This document shows, piece by piece, positions 27,891 through 36,213 of a DNA stretch of 64,000 bases. The DNA is from Streptomyces resistomycificus. GTDB taxonomy: Bacteria; Actinomycetota; Actinomycetes; Streptomycetales; Streptomycetaceae. Below the pieces are notes generated by a model. The model made no database searches. It was not told the DNA's origin and saw nothing but the letters and a program-made list of their open reading frames with translations. The stretch is from assembly GCF_001514265.1 (NCBI RefSeq), contig NZ_KQ948988.1, positions 1,185,395 to 1,249,394 on the forward strand. The letters run 5' to 3'. Each line of letters starts with the position of its first letter. Positions within the stretch are counted from its first letter, which is position 1. The translations under genes and the position numbers were made by a program.

Positions 27891-28946
27891 CTACCCGCTC
27901 GACCTGCCCGCCTCCACGTCCTGCCCGGCGGGGCGGGCCAGCGCGTCGACGGCCGCGGAGAACAGCCAGGGCAGCCGCTGGGCCAGCGGCACCAGCGCAG
28001 CGCGGGCCGGGGGCAGCCGTGTCGCGCCGAGCAGGGCGTGGGTCAGCCAGCGGTAGCGCCGGGTGAGCCGCCGCCACTCCCGCTCGTAGCCCGCCAGGTC
28101 ACCGCTGGAGACGGCCCGGACGGCCGCCGGCGCCTGCGCGAGCGCCAGCGCGATGCCCTCTCCGGTCAGCGCGTCGACGTAGCCGGCGGCATCGCCGACG
28201 AGCAGCACCCGGCCGGCGGTGCGCGCGCTCGTGTCCTGGCGGAGCGGGCCCGCCCCGCGCACCGGCCCGGCGTGCCCGGCCCCGGCCAGCCGCTCCCGCA
28301 GCTCGGGGAACGCGGCCAGGTGGTCGTCGTACGACCCGCGGGCGGTGGTGAGCACCGCGACCCCCACGAGGTCGTCGGCCACCGGGGTCACGTAGGCCTC
28401 CGCGCCCCGGGACCAGTGGACCTCGACGTGATCGCTCCAGGGGGCGAGCAGGTAGTGCCGCCGCAGCCCGTGCCGCGGGCGGGCCGGGCGTGGCCGGTCG
28501 AGCCCCAGTGCCCGGCGGATCGGCGAGTGGAGGCCGTCGGCCGCGACGAGGTGACCGGCACGGACGCCGTCGACCGACACACCGCTCTTGTCCTGCTCGA
28601 CACGGCGCGCGGTGCGCTGTTCGACCCGTACGCCCGCGGCCAGCACCACCTCACGCAGCGCGGCGTGCAGCGTCGTGCGGCGCACCCCGCGGCCCGGTCC
28701 CGCTCCGAAGTCGGCATCGACACGGCGCGGTCCGGCGACGTAGCGGATGCCGCGCAGATCGTGCCCCGGCGGGCACACCCCGAGGACCGCCAGGGCGGTG
28801 ACGGCCCCCGGCATCAGGCCCTCGCCGCACGCCTTGTCGACGGTGCCGGCGCGTTGCTCCCACACGGTCACATCGAGCCCCGCCCGGGCCGCGTGCAGGG
28901 CGGTGGCCAGGCCTGCCGGCCCCCCGCCGACGACGAGCAGGTCCAT
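27891..28946 (-). CDS. srsC: FAD-dependent oxidoreductase (SrsC-like, phenolic lipid operon)
   Basis: 351 residues of the geranylgeranyl-reductase/PHBH-like flavoprotein group: N-terminal FAD motif LLVVGGGPAGLATALHAARA, mid motif VAADGLHSPIRRALGL and GRVLLVGDAAGYVDALTGEG for FAD contact. In the S. griseus srs operon the third gene encodes a flavin hydroxylase that oxidises methylated alkylresorcinols to quinones; position and family here match. A geranylgeranyl-reductase-type activity is the alternative. ATG 28946 has an excellent AAGGAGG site. It is the last gene of a coupled operon. Confidence 0.85.
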   Translation of the reverse strand: MDLLVVGGGPAGLATALHAARAGLDVTVWEQRAGTVDKACGEGLMPGAVTALAVLGVCPPGHDLRGIRYVAGPRRVDADFGAGPGRGVRRTTLHAALREVVLAAGVRVEQRTARRVEQDKSGVSVDGVRAGHLVAADGLHSPIRRALGLDRPRPARPRHGLRRHYLLAPWSDHVEVHWSRGAEAYVTPVADDLVGVAVLTTARGSYDDHLAAFPELRERLAGAGHAGPVRGAGPLRQDTSARTAGRVLLVGDAAGYVDALTGEGIALALAQAPAAVRAVSSGDLAGYEREWRRLTRRYRWLTHALLGATRLPPARAALVPLAQRLPWLFSAAVDALARPAGQDVEAGRSSG

Positions 28947-28957
28947 GGGCGCCTCCT

Positions 28958-29476
28958 TCAGGCCAGTTCTGCCAGGGCGGCGTCCTCGGTGCGGATACGG
29001 GTGGCGAGCAGGCACCCGTTGAGCACGGTGAAGAGAACCGCCGTGACCCATGCCGAGTGCACCAACGGCAGCGCGAACCCCTCCACGACGACGGCGACGT
29101 AGTTGGGGTGCGGGACCCAGCGGTAGGGGCCGCCCGTCACGCGAGCGCCACCCGGCACGACGATCACCCGGGTGTTCCACTGCCGTCCCAGGGTGGCGAT
29201 GCACCACCAGCGCAACGCCTGCGAGGCCGCGACGAGGGCGAGCATGGTCCAGGCGAGAACCGCCACCGTGTCCGGGCGGCGCGTCCACACCTCCACGAGC
29301 GCGCCGACCAGCAGACCCGTGTGCAGCACCACCATGAACGGGTAGTGCCCCCGCCCGGACTCCACGCCGCCCCGCGCGAGGCTGAAGGCGGCGTTGCGCC
29401 GGGACACGATCAGTTCGGCGACCCGCTCCAGACCGACGGCCAGGACCAGGACGGTGAACAGGACCTCGCTGCTCAC
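28958..29476 (-). CDS. srsB: Isoprenylcysteine carboxyl methyltransferase-family protein (SrsB-like)
   Basis: 172 residues with four or five membrane helices and the ICMT signature: LRWWCIATLGRQWNTRVIVV, then GGPYRWVPHPNYVAVVVEGF. In S. griseus the SrsB homologue O-methylates alkylresorcinols made by SrsA. The GTG start overlaps the polyketide synthase stop by four bases, so it is translationally coupled. The membrane location suits a long-chain lipid substrate. The function is inferred from family and gene order. Confidence 0.85.
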   Translation of the reverse strand: MSSEVLFTVLVLAVGLERVAELIVSRRNAAFSLARGGVESGRGHYPFMVVLHTGLLVGALVEVWTRRPDTVAVLAWTMLALVAASQALRWWCIATLGRQWNTRVIVVPGGARVTGGPYRWVPHPNYVAVVVEGFALPLVHSAWVTAVLFTVLNGCLLATRIRTEDAALAELA

Positions 29477-30561
29477 CGCTCACCGCCCGGGGCGCGCAGG
29501 AGCACGAACTCGGAACAGAAGCCCGGACCCATGGCGACCATGAGCCCGTAGGAGCCGGGCGGCGCCGGGCGCTCGGCGAGGGTGTCCGCCAGGACGTGCA
29601 ACACCGAGGCGGAGGACAGGTTGCCGATCCGCCGCAGCGAGTCCCAGGTCACGCCCAGGGCGTCCCGCTCGATGCCGAGGGCCTCCTGCAGCGCTTCGAG
29701 GACCTTGGGGCCGCCCGGGTGCGCCACGTACCAGCCGAGGTCGTCGCGGGTCAGTCCGTGGTCGGCGAGGAAGCCCCGGACGTCGTCACCGATGTGACGG
29801 CGCACCAGGTCGGGGACCGACGGGTCGAGCACGATCTTCAGCCCGCCGGAGCCGACGTCCCAGCCCATCATGCGCTCCGAGTCGGGGTAGAGGCGGCTGC
29901 GCGAGGCCAGGACCTCGGGACGAGCCGGGTCGTCGGACCGCGCGAGCGGATGCTCGGACCCGACGGCCACCACCGCCGCGGCGCCGTCCCCGAACAGGCC
30001 GCTGGCCACGAGGTTGGCGACCGAGGTGTCGTCGCGCTGCAGCGTGAGCGAGCACAGCTCGACCGACATCAGCACCGCGACCCCGTCCGGACGGCCGCGC
30101 AGCAGGTCGTGCAGGCGGGCGACACCGGCCACGCCCGCCACGCAGCCCAGGCCGACGAGGGGCAGGCGCACCACGTCGGGCCGCAGCCCGATCTCCGCCG
30201 CGACGCGGGCCTCGAGCGAGGGGACGGCCAGGCCGGTCACCGTGCACGACACGATGTAGTCGACGTCGGCCGGTGTGAGGCCGACGCCCTTGAGCGCGTC
30301 GACGACCGCGCGGGCGCCGAGCTCGACACCGGCCCGGATGAAGACGTCGTTCGACTGGCCGAAGTCCTCGAGCCGGGCGTACTCCTCCAGCGGGAGCACG
30401 GTGTGCCGGGTCTCGACGCACGCGTTGCGGTGGAACCGTTCCAGGACGCCACGGTCGACCGTGCCCTCGACCAGCGTGGAGGCGAAGGACTCGGTGATCT
30501 CCTCCTGACGGTGGCGGTGCTCCGGCAGGGCGCCGCGAACGCTGAGGACGCGCATGCTCAT
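29473..30561 (-). CDS. srsA: Type III polyketide synthase (alkylresorcinol synthase-like)
   Basis: 362 residues of the chalcone/stilbene synthase fold. The catalytic triad is intact: Cys140 in LVGLGCVAGVAG, His281 in YVAHPGGPK and Asn314 in RIGNLSSASV. Followed by a methyltransferase and a flavoprotein in the order known from srsABC, it most likely condenses a long acyl starter with malonyl/methylmalonyl units to alkylresorcinols or alkylpyrones, the phenolic lipids reported to protect S. griseus from beta-lactams. The start ATG overlaps the stop of a small upstream ORF (ATGA). Product chain length cannot be read from sequence. Confidence 0.92.
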   Translation of the reverse strand: MSMRVLSVRGALPEHRHRQEEITESFASTLVEGTVDRGVLERFHRNACVETRHTVLPLEEYARLEDFGQSNDVFIRAGVELGARAVVDALKGVGLTPADVDYIVSCTVTGLAVPSLEARVAAEIGLRPDVVRLPLVGLGCVAGVAGVARLHDLLRGRPDGVAVLMSVELCSLTLQRDDTSVANLVASGLFGDGAAAVVAVGSEHPLARSDDPARPEVLASRSRLYPDSERMMGWDVGSGGLKIVLDPSVPDLVRRHIGDDVRGFLADHGLTRDDLGWYVAHPGGPKVLEALQEALGIERDALGVTWDSLRRIGNLSSASVLHVLADTLAERPAPPGSYGLMVAMGPGFCSEFVLLRAPGGER

Positions 30562-30758
30562 GCTGGCTCCTGTGATCGGCTGGTCGAACTGGTCGAACTG
30601 GTCGTGCTGACCGAACCGGCCGAACCGGCCGAACCGGCCGAACCGGTTGAGCTGGTCGGACTGGTCGGCCGGCCGGGCGAGTGGGCGACGGACTCCCGAC
30701 GACGCTGCGCGCGCAGGCCGGCCACCGCTAGGTCGAAGAGGTGGGGCGGGGGCGCCAT
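30558..30758 (-). CDS. 66-aa small protein coupled to UbiA and type III PKS genes
   Basis: The frame starts at an ATG overlapping the UbiA stop (TGATG) and ends at a TGA overlapping the polyketide synthase start (ATGA), a layout that favours real translation. The first 25 residues (MAPPPHLFDLAVAGLRAQRR) form a plausible amphipathic helix. The rest is low-complexity Ser/Thr/Ala/Gly from 9-bp repeats, reading SAGSAGSAGSVSTTSSTSST. I recognise no family. It may be a small partner or membrane anchor of the lipid pathway, or mainly a device for passing ribosomes from UbiA to the synthase. Confidence 0.55.
   Translation of the reverse strand: MAPPPHLFDLAVAGLRAQRRRESVAHSPGRPTSPTSSTGSAGSAGSAGSVSTTSSTSSTSRSQEPA
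30580..30648. repeat. 9-bp tandem repeats inside the small ORF
   Basis: Three copies of a CTGGTCGAA-type unit (30580, 30589, 30598) are followed by four of a GAACCGGCC-type unit (30613, 30622, 30631, 30640). All are in frame with the minus-strand small ORF, so copy changes keep the frame. Confidence 0.85.
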
Positions 30759-31606
30759 CAGCCGGCTGCCACGAGCAGGACGACGTCGACCAGGGCGATG
30801 GCCACCGCGGCCCGGAAGGGAGTACGACCGTGGGCGACCAGAGTGAGCACGGCGAGGACGATCACCACAGCGACGGCCGCCCACGCCCACGCCCGGGGGG
30901 TTCCCGCGGGGCCGAGCACGGCGAGCAGCGAGGCGGCGGGCAGCAGCACGGAGGCAAGGACGCGCGAGCGACGTTCACCGAGCCGGTGCGGGAGCCCGCG
31001 GACGCCGGTCCGCTCGTCGTCGGCGAGGTCGGGCAGCGTGTTGAGCAGGTGTGCCCCGACACCGAGCGCGGCGCCGGCGCCGGCCATCCACAGCGGCGCC
31101 CAGCCCTGGGCGGGGTCGGCGAGCGTGACGACCGACGGCAGCGTGCCGAAGGCGCACGCGTACGGCGCCCAGGACCACACGGTCGCCTTGAGCCCCAGGT
31201 TGTAGGCGTGGCCCGCACCGGTGGCAAGGGTGGCGTTGACCAGCGCGCTGCGCCAGTCGGTCAGCGCGGACAGCACGAGGCAGGCGAGTGCGGCCACGAG
31301 CAGGGCCGGCACCACCCGGCTGACCGGGAGGGCCCCGACGGCCAGAGGCTTGTCGGTACGACCTACGGCGCGGTCGCGCCGCAGGTCGAGCAGGTCGTTG
31401 CCCCAGCCGATCGTGAGCTGGCCGGTGAACACCGCCGCGGTGACGGCGACGGCGTCGAAGGGGCGCAGGTCCGCGCGGAGCGCGAGCAGGCCCGCGACAG
31501 CGGTGACCGCGAGGGCCGGGCCGCCGTGGGCGGCGGCGAGCAGCGCGGGCACGAGCGGCGGTCCGGGGCGCGCAGGGATCGCGGGGGTGGTCAAGGGCAC
31601 AGCCAC
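30758..31606 (-). CDS. UbiA-family prenyltransferase
   Basis: About 282 residues, eight or nine membrane helices. The two Asp-rich motifs of UbiA enzymes are visible: GWGNDLLDLRRDRAVGRTDK (first, NDxxDxxxD) and LNTLPDLADDERTGVRGLPH (second). It should attach an isoprenoid diphosphate to an acceptor, here perhaps the alkylresorcinol or quinone made by the downstream genes. That is inference, since the characterised srs operon lacks this gene. Starts at GTG 31606 or GTG 31600 both have purine-rich sites; residues before them read as non-coding. It is the first gene of a fully coupled five-gene operon. Confidence 0.85.
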   Translation of the reverse strand: MAVPLTTPAIPARPGPPLVPALLAAAHGGPALAVTAVAGLLALRADLRPFDAVAVTAAVFTGQLTIGWGNDLLDLRRDRAVGRTDKPLAVGALPVSRVVPALLVAALACLVLSALTDWRSALVNATLATGAGHAYNLGLKATVWSWAPYACAFGTLPSVVTLADPAQGWAPLWMAGAGAALGVGAHLLNTLPDLADDERTGVRGLPHRLGERRSRVLASVLLPAASLLAVLGPAGTPRAWAWAAVAVVIVLAVLTLVAHGRTPFRAAVAIALVDVVLLVAAG

Positions 31607-32031
31607 ACCCTGCCCCCGATCGCCTCGGCGATGTCGTGAGAACGGACCATCCGGATGGTCAGCCCTCCTCGGCAGGACCGGCGCCAGGCCGAATGCCTTC
31701 GCGCGCACACCGTACGGGACTTCACGCTCAGGCCGGCCGAGTGCCGGTCGACGCGGCGGCTGCCGGAGTGGTCGGGCAGCCGCCGGGCCGGGTCGAGGAG
31801 GTCGCGCCAACCCTCGGGACGCGGGCCTCGGTCAACAGGACCGGTGCTTCCCGTCGCACGGGTGACCATCAGGGGCATGCAGGATCGCTGCCACGTTGCC
31901 CGCACGCTCACACGGGGCACTCCGGCATCCGGTGGACGTGTGCGGCGCGCGGACCGGGTTGCCGGACGCCATTGCCGTGTTCTCTCTCGGGGTTTCGTGG
32001 GTGCTGCGTCGAATCGGCGGCGCGGGCGGCC
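31607..32031. other. Intergenic region without a recognisable gene
   Basis: About 425 bp between the divergent UbiA operon and the fdhF-like gene. Open frames cross it on both strands, but none has a convincing start, codon pattern or domain. It probably contains the UbiA operon promoter, which I could not place. Confidence 0.6.
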
Positions 32032-32101
32032 TTGACAGAAGGTCGCACGTCAGGCTTTCTTAGTGCGTTGCGTATGGAGATACTGTTGCTTAATGAGCAA
32101 C
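32032..32101 (+). promoter_or_regulatory. fdhF promoter with tandem GTTGC-N7-GCAAC operators
   Basis: -35 TTGACA is at 32032-32037. Two 17-bp operator sites follow: 32067-32083 (GTTGC with N7 and a degenerate GATAC arm) and 32085-32101 (perfect GTTGC-TTAATGA-GCAAC), 18 bp apart. They match sites before ten other promoters in this window and are probably IclR-family binding sites. Confidence 0.75.
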
Positions 32102-32195
32102 TCGCCTGGTCTCCGGTGGCGGCTCCCCGTACGCCGGGCCGCGAGCCCGGCGATGAGTGGCTCTGATCCCCTCTACCTGCGGAGTAGCACTTCCG

Positions 32196-34511
32196 ATGAC
32201 TCGCAAGGCACCTGCTGAGGATCCCGGCGACGCCCGTCTGCGGGTCGGGCCCCCAAAGGAGTACGCCGCCGGCATCCCGGCGGTCACTTCCTCACTGCGC
32301 CACGCCGGGGAGCAGATGGGGGCCCGCCGCAGCCTGCTCACCCTGCTCCAGGTCAACCAGAAGGGGGGCTTCGACTGCCCCGGTTGCGCCTGGCCCGAGC
32401 CGGAACACCGGCACCGGGCGGAGTTCTGCGAGAACGGGGCCAAGGCGGTGGCCGAGGAGGCCACCCTCCGCCGGGTCACCCCGGACTTCTTCGCCGAGCA
32501 CACCCTGGACGACCTGCTTCCCCGCGGCGACTACTGGCTCGGGCAGCAAGGACGCCTCACCCACCCCATGTACCGCCCGGCCGGCAGCGACCGCTACCAG
32601 CCGATCTCCTGGGACGACGCCTTCGCCGTGATCGCCCGCGAACTCACCGCGCTCGCTCACCCGGGCCAGGCGGCGTTCTACACCTCCGGACGGGCGAGCA
32701 ACGAGGCCGCGTTCGTCTATCAGCTCTTCGTCCGGATGCTCGGCACCAACAACCTGCCGGACTGCTCCAACCTGTGCCATGAGTCCAGCGGTTCGGCCCT
32801 GACGGAGACCATCGGCATCGGCAAGGGCAGCGTCCGTCTGGACGACCTCCACGAGGCCGATCTCATCCTCGTGGTCGGCCAGAACCCCGGCACCAACCAC
32901 CCCCGCATGCTCTCCGCGCTGGAACAGGCCAAGCGGCGGGGCGCTCGCATCATCGCCGTGAACCCCCTGCCCGAGGCCGGGCTGCTCCGGTTCAAGAACC
33001 CCCAGCGGCCCTCCGGCCTGCTGGGCGGCGGCACCCGGCTGGCGGACCAGTTCCTGCCGATCAGGCTGGGCGGAGACCAGGCGCTGTTCCAGGCCTTCAA
33101 CCGCATGCTGCTGGAGGCGGAGGACGAAGCCCCCGGCACCTGCCTGGACACCTCCTTCATCGACCGGTACACGCATGGCTTCGAGGAATTCGCCGAGCAG
33201 GCCCGCAAGGCGTCGTGGGACGACATCCTGGAAGCCACCGGCCTGCCCGAGGAGGAGATCCGGGCCGCGTTCCGCCAGGTGCTGGCCGCCGACAAGGTCG
33301 TGGTCTGCTGGGCGATGGGGCTCACGCAGCACCGTCACTCGGTACCCACCATCCGGGACGTGGTCAACTTTCTGCTGCTGCGCGGCAACATCGGCCGCCC
33401 GGGCGCCGGTCTCTGTCCGGTGCGCGGTCACTCCAACGTGCAGGGCGACCGGACGATGGGGATCTACGAGAAGCCGGACGGCGCGTTCCTGGACGCGCTC
33501 GGCGCCGAGTTCGCGTTCACGCCCCCGCGGCAGCACGGTCACGACGCGGTGGAGACGATCCGTGCCATGCGCGACGGAGACGTACGGGTCTTCGTCGCGC
33601 TGGGCGGCAATTTCGTCGCCGCGGCCCCCGACACCGAGCTGACCGAGCGGGCGCTGCGCAACTGCCGCCTCACCGTCCAGATCTCGACCAAGCTCAATCG
33701 CTCGCATGTCATCGCAGGGGAGCGGTCCCTCATCCTCCCCTGTCTCGGCCGGACCGAAGCCGACGAGGGGCCGAGCGGGCCCCAACTGGTCACGGTGGAG
33801 GATTCCATGGGCATGGTGCACCTCTCGCGGGGGCGGCTCGCCCCCGCGTCCGAGCATCTGCTGAGCGAGGTCGCGATCATCTGCCGGATGGCACGGGCCA
33901 CCCTCGACGAGACAGGTCCGCAGGTACCGTGGGAGGACTTCGAGGCGGACTACGACCGCATCCGCGACCGCATCGAACGCGTGATCCCCGGCTTCGGCGA
34001 CTTCAACACCCGGGTACGACGGCCGGGCGGTTTCGCCCTGCCCCACCCGCCCCGCGACGAGCGCCGGTTCACGACCGCCACCGGTCTGGCCAACTTCACG
34101 GTCAACCCGCTGGAGTGGCCCCACGTCCCGCCGGGCCGACTGCTGCTGCAGACGCTCCGCTCCCACGACCAGTACAACACCACCATCTACGGCCTGGACG
34201 ACCGCTACCGCGGGGTCCGCCAAGGCCGCCGGGTGCTCTTCCTGCACCCCGACGACCTCACCGAGCGAGGTCTGGCAGAGGGAGACCTCGTCGACATCGT
34301 CAGCGAGTACGGGGACGGCGTGGAGCGCAGGGCGCGTGCCTTCCGGGCCGTGCCGTACCCGACCCCCCGAGGCTGTTGCGCCGCCTATTTCCCCGAGACC
34401 AACGTCCTCGTGCCCCTGGACTCCACGGCCGCCGTCAGCAACACGCCCACGTCGAAGTCCGTCGTCGTGCGGCTGGAACCGGCCTCCGCGGACACGCAGC
34501 CCCGTGCGTGA
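32196..34511 (+). CDS. FdhF/YdeP-family molybdopterin oxidoreductase
   Basis: 771 residues, the normal length for YdeP-like formate-dehydrogenase-alpha relatives. Seen are an N-terminal cysteine cluster (GGFDCPGCAWPEPEHRHRAE), molybdopterin-binding stretches (YTSGRASNEAAFVYQLFVRM, SNLCHESSGSALTETIGIGK, VVGQNPGTNHPRMLSAL) and a C-terminal molydopterin dinucleotide domain. No selenocysteine context appears; CHESS supplies a Cys near the metal position. In this formaldehyde-releasing island, formate oxidation to CO2 is the logical role, but YdeP members are poorly characterised. ATG 32196 is chosen; GTG 32157 is an alternative. The promoter carries the island's operator pair. Confidence 0.85.
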   Translation: MTRKAPAEDPGDARLRVGPPKEYAAGIPAVTSSLRHAGEQMGARRSLLTLLQVNQKGGFDCPGCAWPEPEHRHRAEFCENGAKAVAEEATLRRVTPDFFAEHTLDDLLPRGDYWLGQQGRLTHPMYRPAGSDRYQPISWDDAFAVIARELTALAHPGQAAFYTSGRASNEAAFVYQLFVRMLGTNNLPDCSNLCHESSGSALTETIGIGKGSVRLDDLHEADLILVVGQNPGTNHPRMLSALEQAKRRGARIIAVNPLPEAGLLRFKNPQRPSGLLGGGTRLADQFLPIRLGGDQALFQAFNRMLLEAEDEAPGTCLDTSFIDRYTHGFEEFAEQARKASWDDILEATGLPEEEIRAAFRQVLAADKVVVCWAMGLTQHRHSVPTIRDVVNFLLLRGNIGRPGAGLCPVRGHSNVQGDRTMGIYEKPDGAFLDALGAEFAFTPPRQHGHDAVETIRAMRDGDVRVFVALGGNFVAAAPDTELTERALRNCRLTVQISTKLNRSHVIAGERSLILPCLGRTEADEGPSGPQLVTVEDSMGMVHLSRGRLAPASEHLLSEVAIICRMARATLDETGPQVPWEDFEADYDRIRDRIERVIPGFGDFNTRVRRPGGFALPHPPRDERRFTTATGLANFTVNPLEWPHVPPGRLLLQTLRSHDQYNTTIYGLDDRYRGVRQGRRVLFLHPDDLTERGLAEGDLVDIVSEYGDGVERRARAFRAVPYPTPRGCCAAYFPETNVLVPLDSTAAVSNTPTSKSVVVRLEPASADTQPRA

Positions 34512-34520
34512 CCGACGGGC

Positions 34521-34847
34521 GTGCCGCGTTCCGCCGGTCGTCCGCTCATCGAGGCGCTGGAGGGCGCGCCGCGCGGCCCCTGCTGCGGTGGCGTCGGCTG
34601 GGTCGACGCCGACCGCGCCGCGGGCGAGCTCGCGGTCGGCATCCGCACCTTCTGGATCGACCGCACCGCTTCCGGCGGCTCGTCACTGCGCTTCGGTACG
34701 GGAGCCGGGATCACCTGGGACTCCGACCCCGAGCGGGAGTGGGTCGAGACGCAGTTCACAGCGCGTCGACTGCTCACGGTGGCGTCGGGCGCGTACCGGC
34801 CGAGCGGCGTTCCCGCCCGCTCGACGGCGGGTGCCTTCCCACGGTGA
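34521..34847 (+). pseudogene. C-terminal remnant of a chorismate-utilising enzyme (PabB/TrpE type)
   Basis: The 108-codon frame reads as only the last 90 or so residues of aminodeoxychorismate/anthranilate synthase component I: LIEALEGAPRGPCCGGVGWV, ELAVGIRTFWIDR, LRFGTGAGITWDSDPEREWV, ARRLLTVASG. The chorismate-binding N-terminal 350-plus residues are missing, so it cannot be active alone. PabB makes the p-aminobenzoate precursor of folate, and a folP gene lies in the same island, so a folate-supply gene may once have been here. The remaining gap to mscR (34848-35025) shows no gene. Confidence 0.7.
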
Positions 34848-35025
34848 CCCCATGACGACCGGCCGGTCCACGCACACCACGCAGTCCACCTCCTCTGCCC
34901 GCTGAGAAGCGGTGGGACCCGCGAGCGGCGGAGTCGTGGATCCGACATGTGCCGCCACGCCCCGCCTGGCGTTCACGCCGCTGTGCCGCCCTCCCGACCG
35001 GCTGACGGAACCGTCGTCGCGCTCC

Positions 35026-35092
35026 TTGACCCCCGGTCGGCGCTCAACGATGCTGTGTTGCGACACGTGAGATGTGTGCCGTAATGAGCAAC
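35026..35092 (+). promoter_or_regulatory. mscR (copy 1) promoter with tandem operators
   Basis: -35 TTGACC is at 35026-35031. Operator-like sites are at 35057-35073 (GTTGC arm good, right arm degenerate) and 35076-35092 (GTGCC-GTAATGA-GCAAC), exactly 19 bp apart. Weaker than other members but the geometry is the same. Confidence 0.6.
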
Positions 35093-35127
35093 ATCTGATT
35101 CAAGTCTCGACCAGTCGAGGAGTGGCC

Positions 35128-36213
35128 ATGACGCACCAGGTCCGTGCTGTCGTCGCGCGGGGCAAGGGCGCCCCCGTCAGCCTGGAAACGATCATCGTGC
35201 CCGACCCGGGTCCGGGTGAGGCACTGGTGAAGATCGAGGCCTGCGGGGTCTGCCACACCGATCTGCACTATCGCGAGGGCGGCATCAACGACGACTTCCC
35301 GTTCCTGCTGGGCCACGAGGCCGCGGGGGTCGTGGAGTCGGTCGGGGAGGGGGTCACCGACGTCGCTCCCGGCGACTTCGTCATCCTCAACTGGCGCGCG
35401 GTGTGCGGTCAGTGCCGGGCCTGTCTGCGCGGACGGCCCTGGTACTGCTTCAACACGCACAACGCGAAGCAGAAGATGACCTTGACTGACGGCACCGAGC
35501 TCTCGCCGGCGCTGGGCATCGGCGCGTTCGCGGAGAAGACGCTGGTCGCGGCCGGGCAGTGCACGAAGGTCGACCAGACCGCGTCGGCCGCCGCCGCCGG
35601 TCTGCTGGGGTGTGGCGTGATGGCGGGAATCGGCGCGGCCATCAACACCGGGAGCGTCGGACGGGGGGACTCGGTCGCCGTCATCGGCTGCGGCGGTGTC
35701 GGGGCCGCGGCGATCGCCGGGGCGAACCTGGCGGGCGCGGCGAAGGTCATCGCGGTCGACATCGACGACCGCAAGCTGGAGACCGCCGCGAAGCTGGGCG
35801 CGACCCACACCGTCAACTCCGGGAACGCCGACGCGGTCGAGGCGATCCGCGAGTTGACCGGTGGATTCGGCGCGGACGTGGTGATCGAGGCGGTGGGCCG
35901 CCCGGAGACGTACCGGCAGGCCTTCTACGCTCGCGACCTCGCCGGTACGGTCGTCCTGGTCGGTGTGCCCACCCCGGAGATGAAGCTGGAACTGCCGCTG
36001 CTGGACGTCTTCGGCCGCGGCGGCGCGCTGAAGTCCTCCTGGTACGGCGACTGCCTGCCGAGCAGGGACTTCCCGATGCTGATCGACCTCTATCTCCAAG
36101 GCCGGCTCGCCCTGGACGCCTTCGTCACGGAGACCATCGCGCTGGACGAGGTCGAGAAGGCCTTCGAGCGGATGCGCCACGGCGACGTGCTGCGCTCGGT
36201 GGTGGTCCTGTGA
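35128..36213 (+). CDS. mscR: S-(hydroxymethyl)mycothiol dehydrogenase, copy 1
   Basis: 361 residues of the zinc-dependent class III alcohol dehydrogenase family, actinobacterial MSH-formaldehyde dehydrogenase subtype. It oxidises the formaldehyde-mycothiol adduct to S-formylmycothiol with NAD+. Visible: catalytic zinc motif [31 protein letters not shown], structural-zinc cysteines in [15 protein letters not shown], and nucleotide-binding [18 protein letters not shown] 35128 has CGAGGAG before it. The next gene, an MBL hydrolase, overlaps by one base. It detoxifies formaldehyde released by the demethylating oxygenase and oxidases of this island. A paralogue of identical length lies at 61124. 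Confidence 0.93.
   Translation: MTHQVRAVVARGKGAPVSLETIIVPDPGPGEALVKIEACGVCHTDLHYREGGINDDFPFLLGHEAAGVVESVGEGVTDVAPGDFVILNWRAVCGQCRACLRGRPWYCFNTHNAKQKMTLTDGTELSPALGIGAFAEKTLVAAGQCTKVDQTASAAAAGLLGCGVMAGIGAAINTGSVGRGDSVAVIGCGGVGAAAIAGANLAGAAKVIAVDIDDRKLETAAKLGATHTVNSGNADAVEAIRELTGGFGADVVIEAVGRPETYRQAFYARDLAGTVVLVGVPTPEMKLELPLLDVFGRGGALKSSWYGDCLPSRDFPMLIDLYLQGRLALDAFVTETIALDEVEKAFERMRHGDVLRSVVVL

Noticed and set aside
32292..34247. Long open frame antisense to the fdhF-like gene
   Set aside because: It is the mirror of a GC-rich coding sequence: no ribosome site, no domain, and composition typical of antisense translation. The same holds for the long minus frames opposite the ABC exporter, permease and dimethylglycine oxidase.
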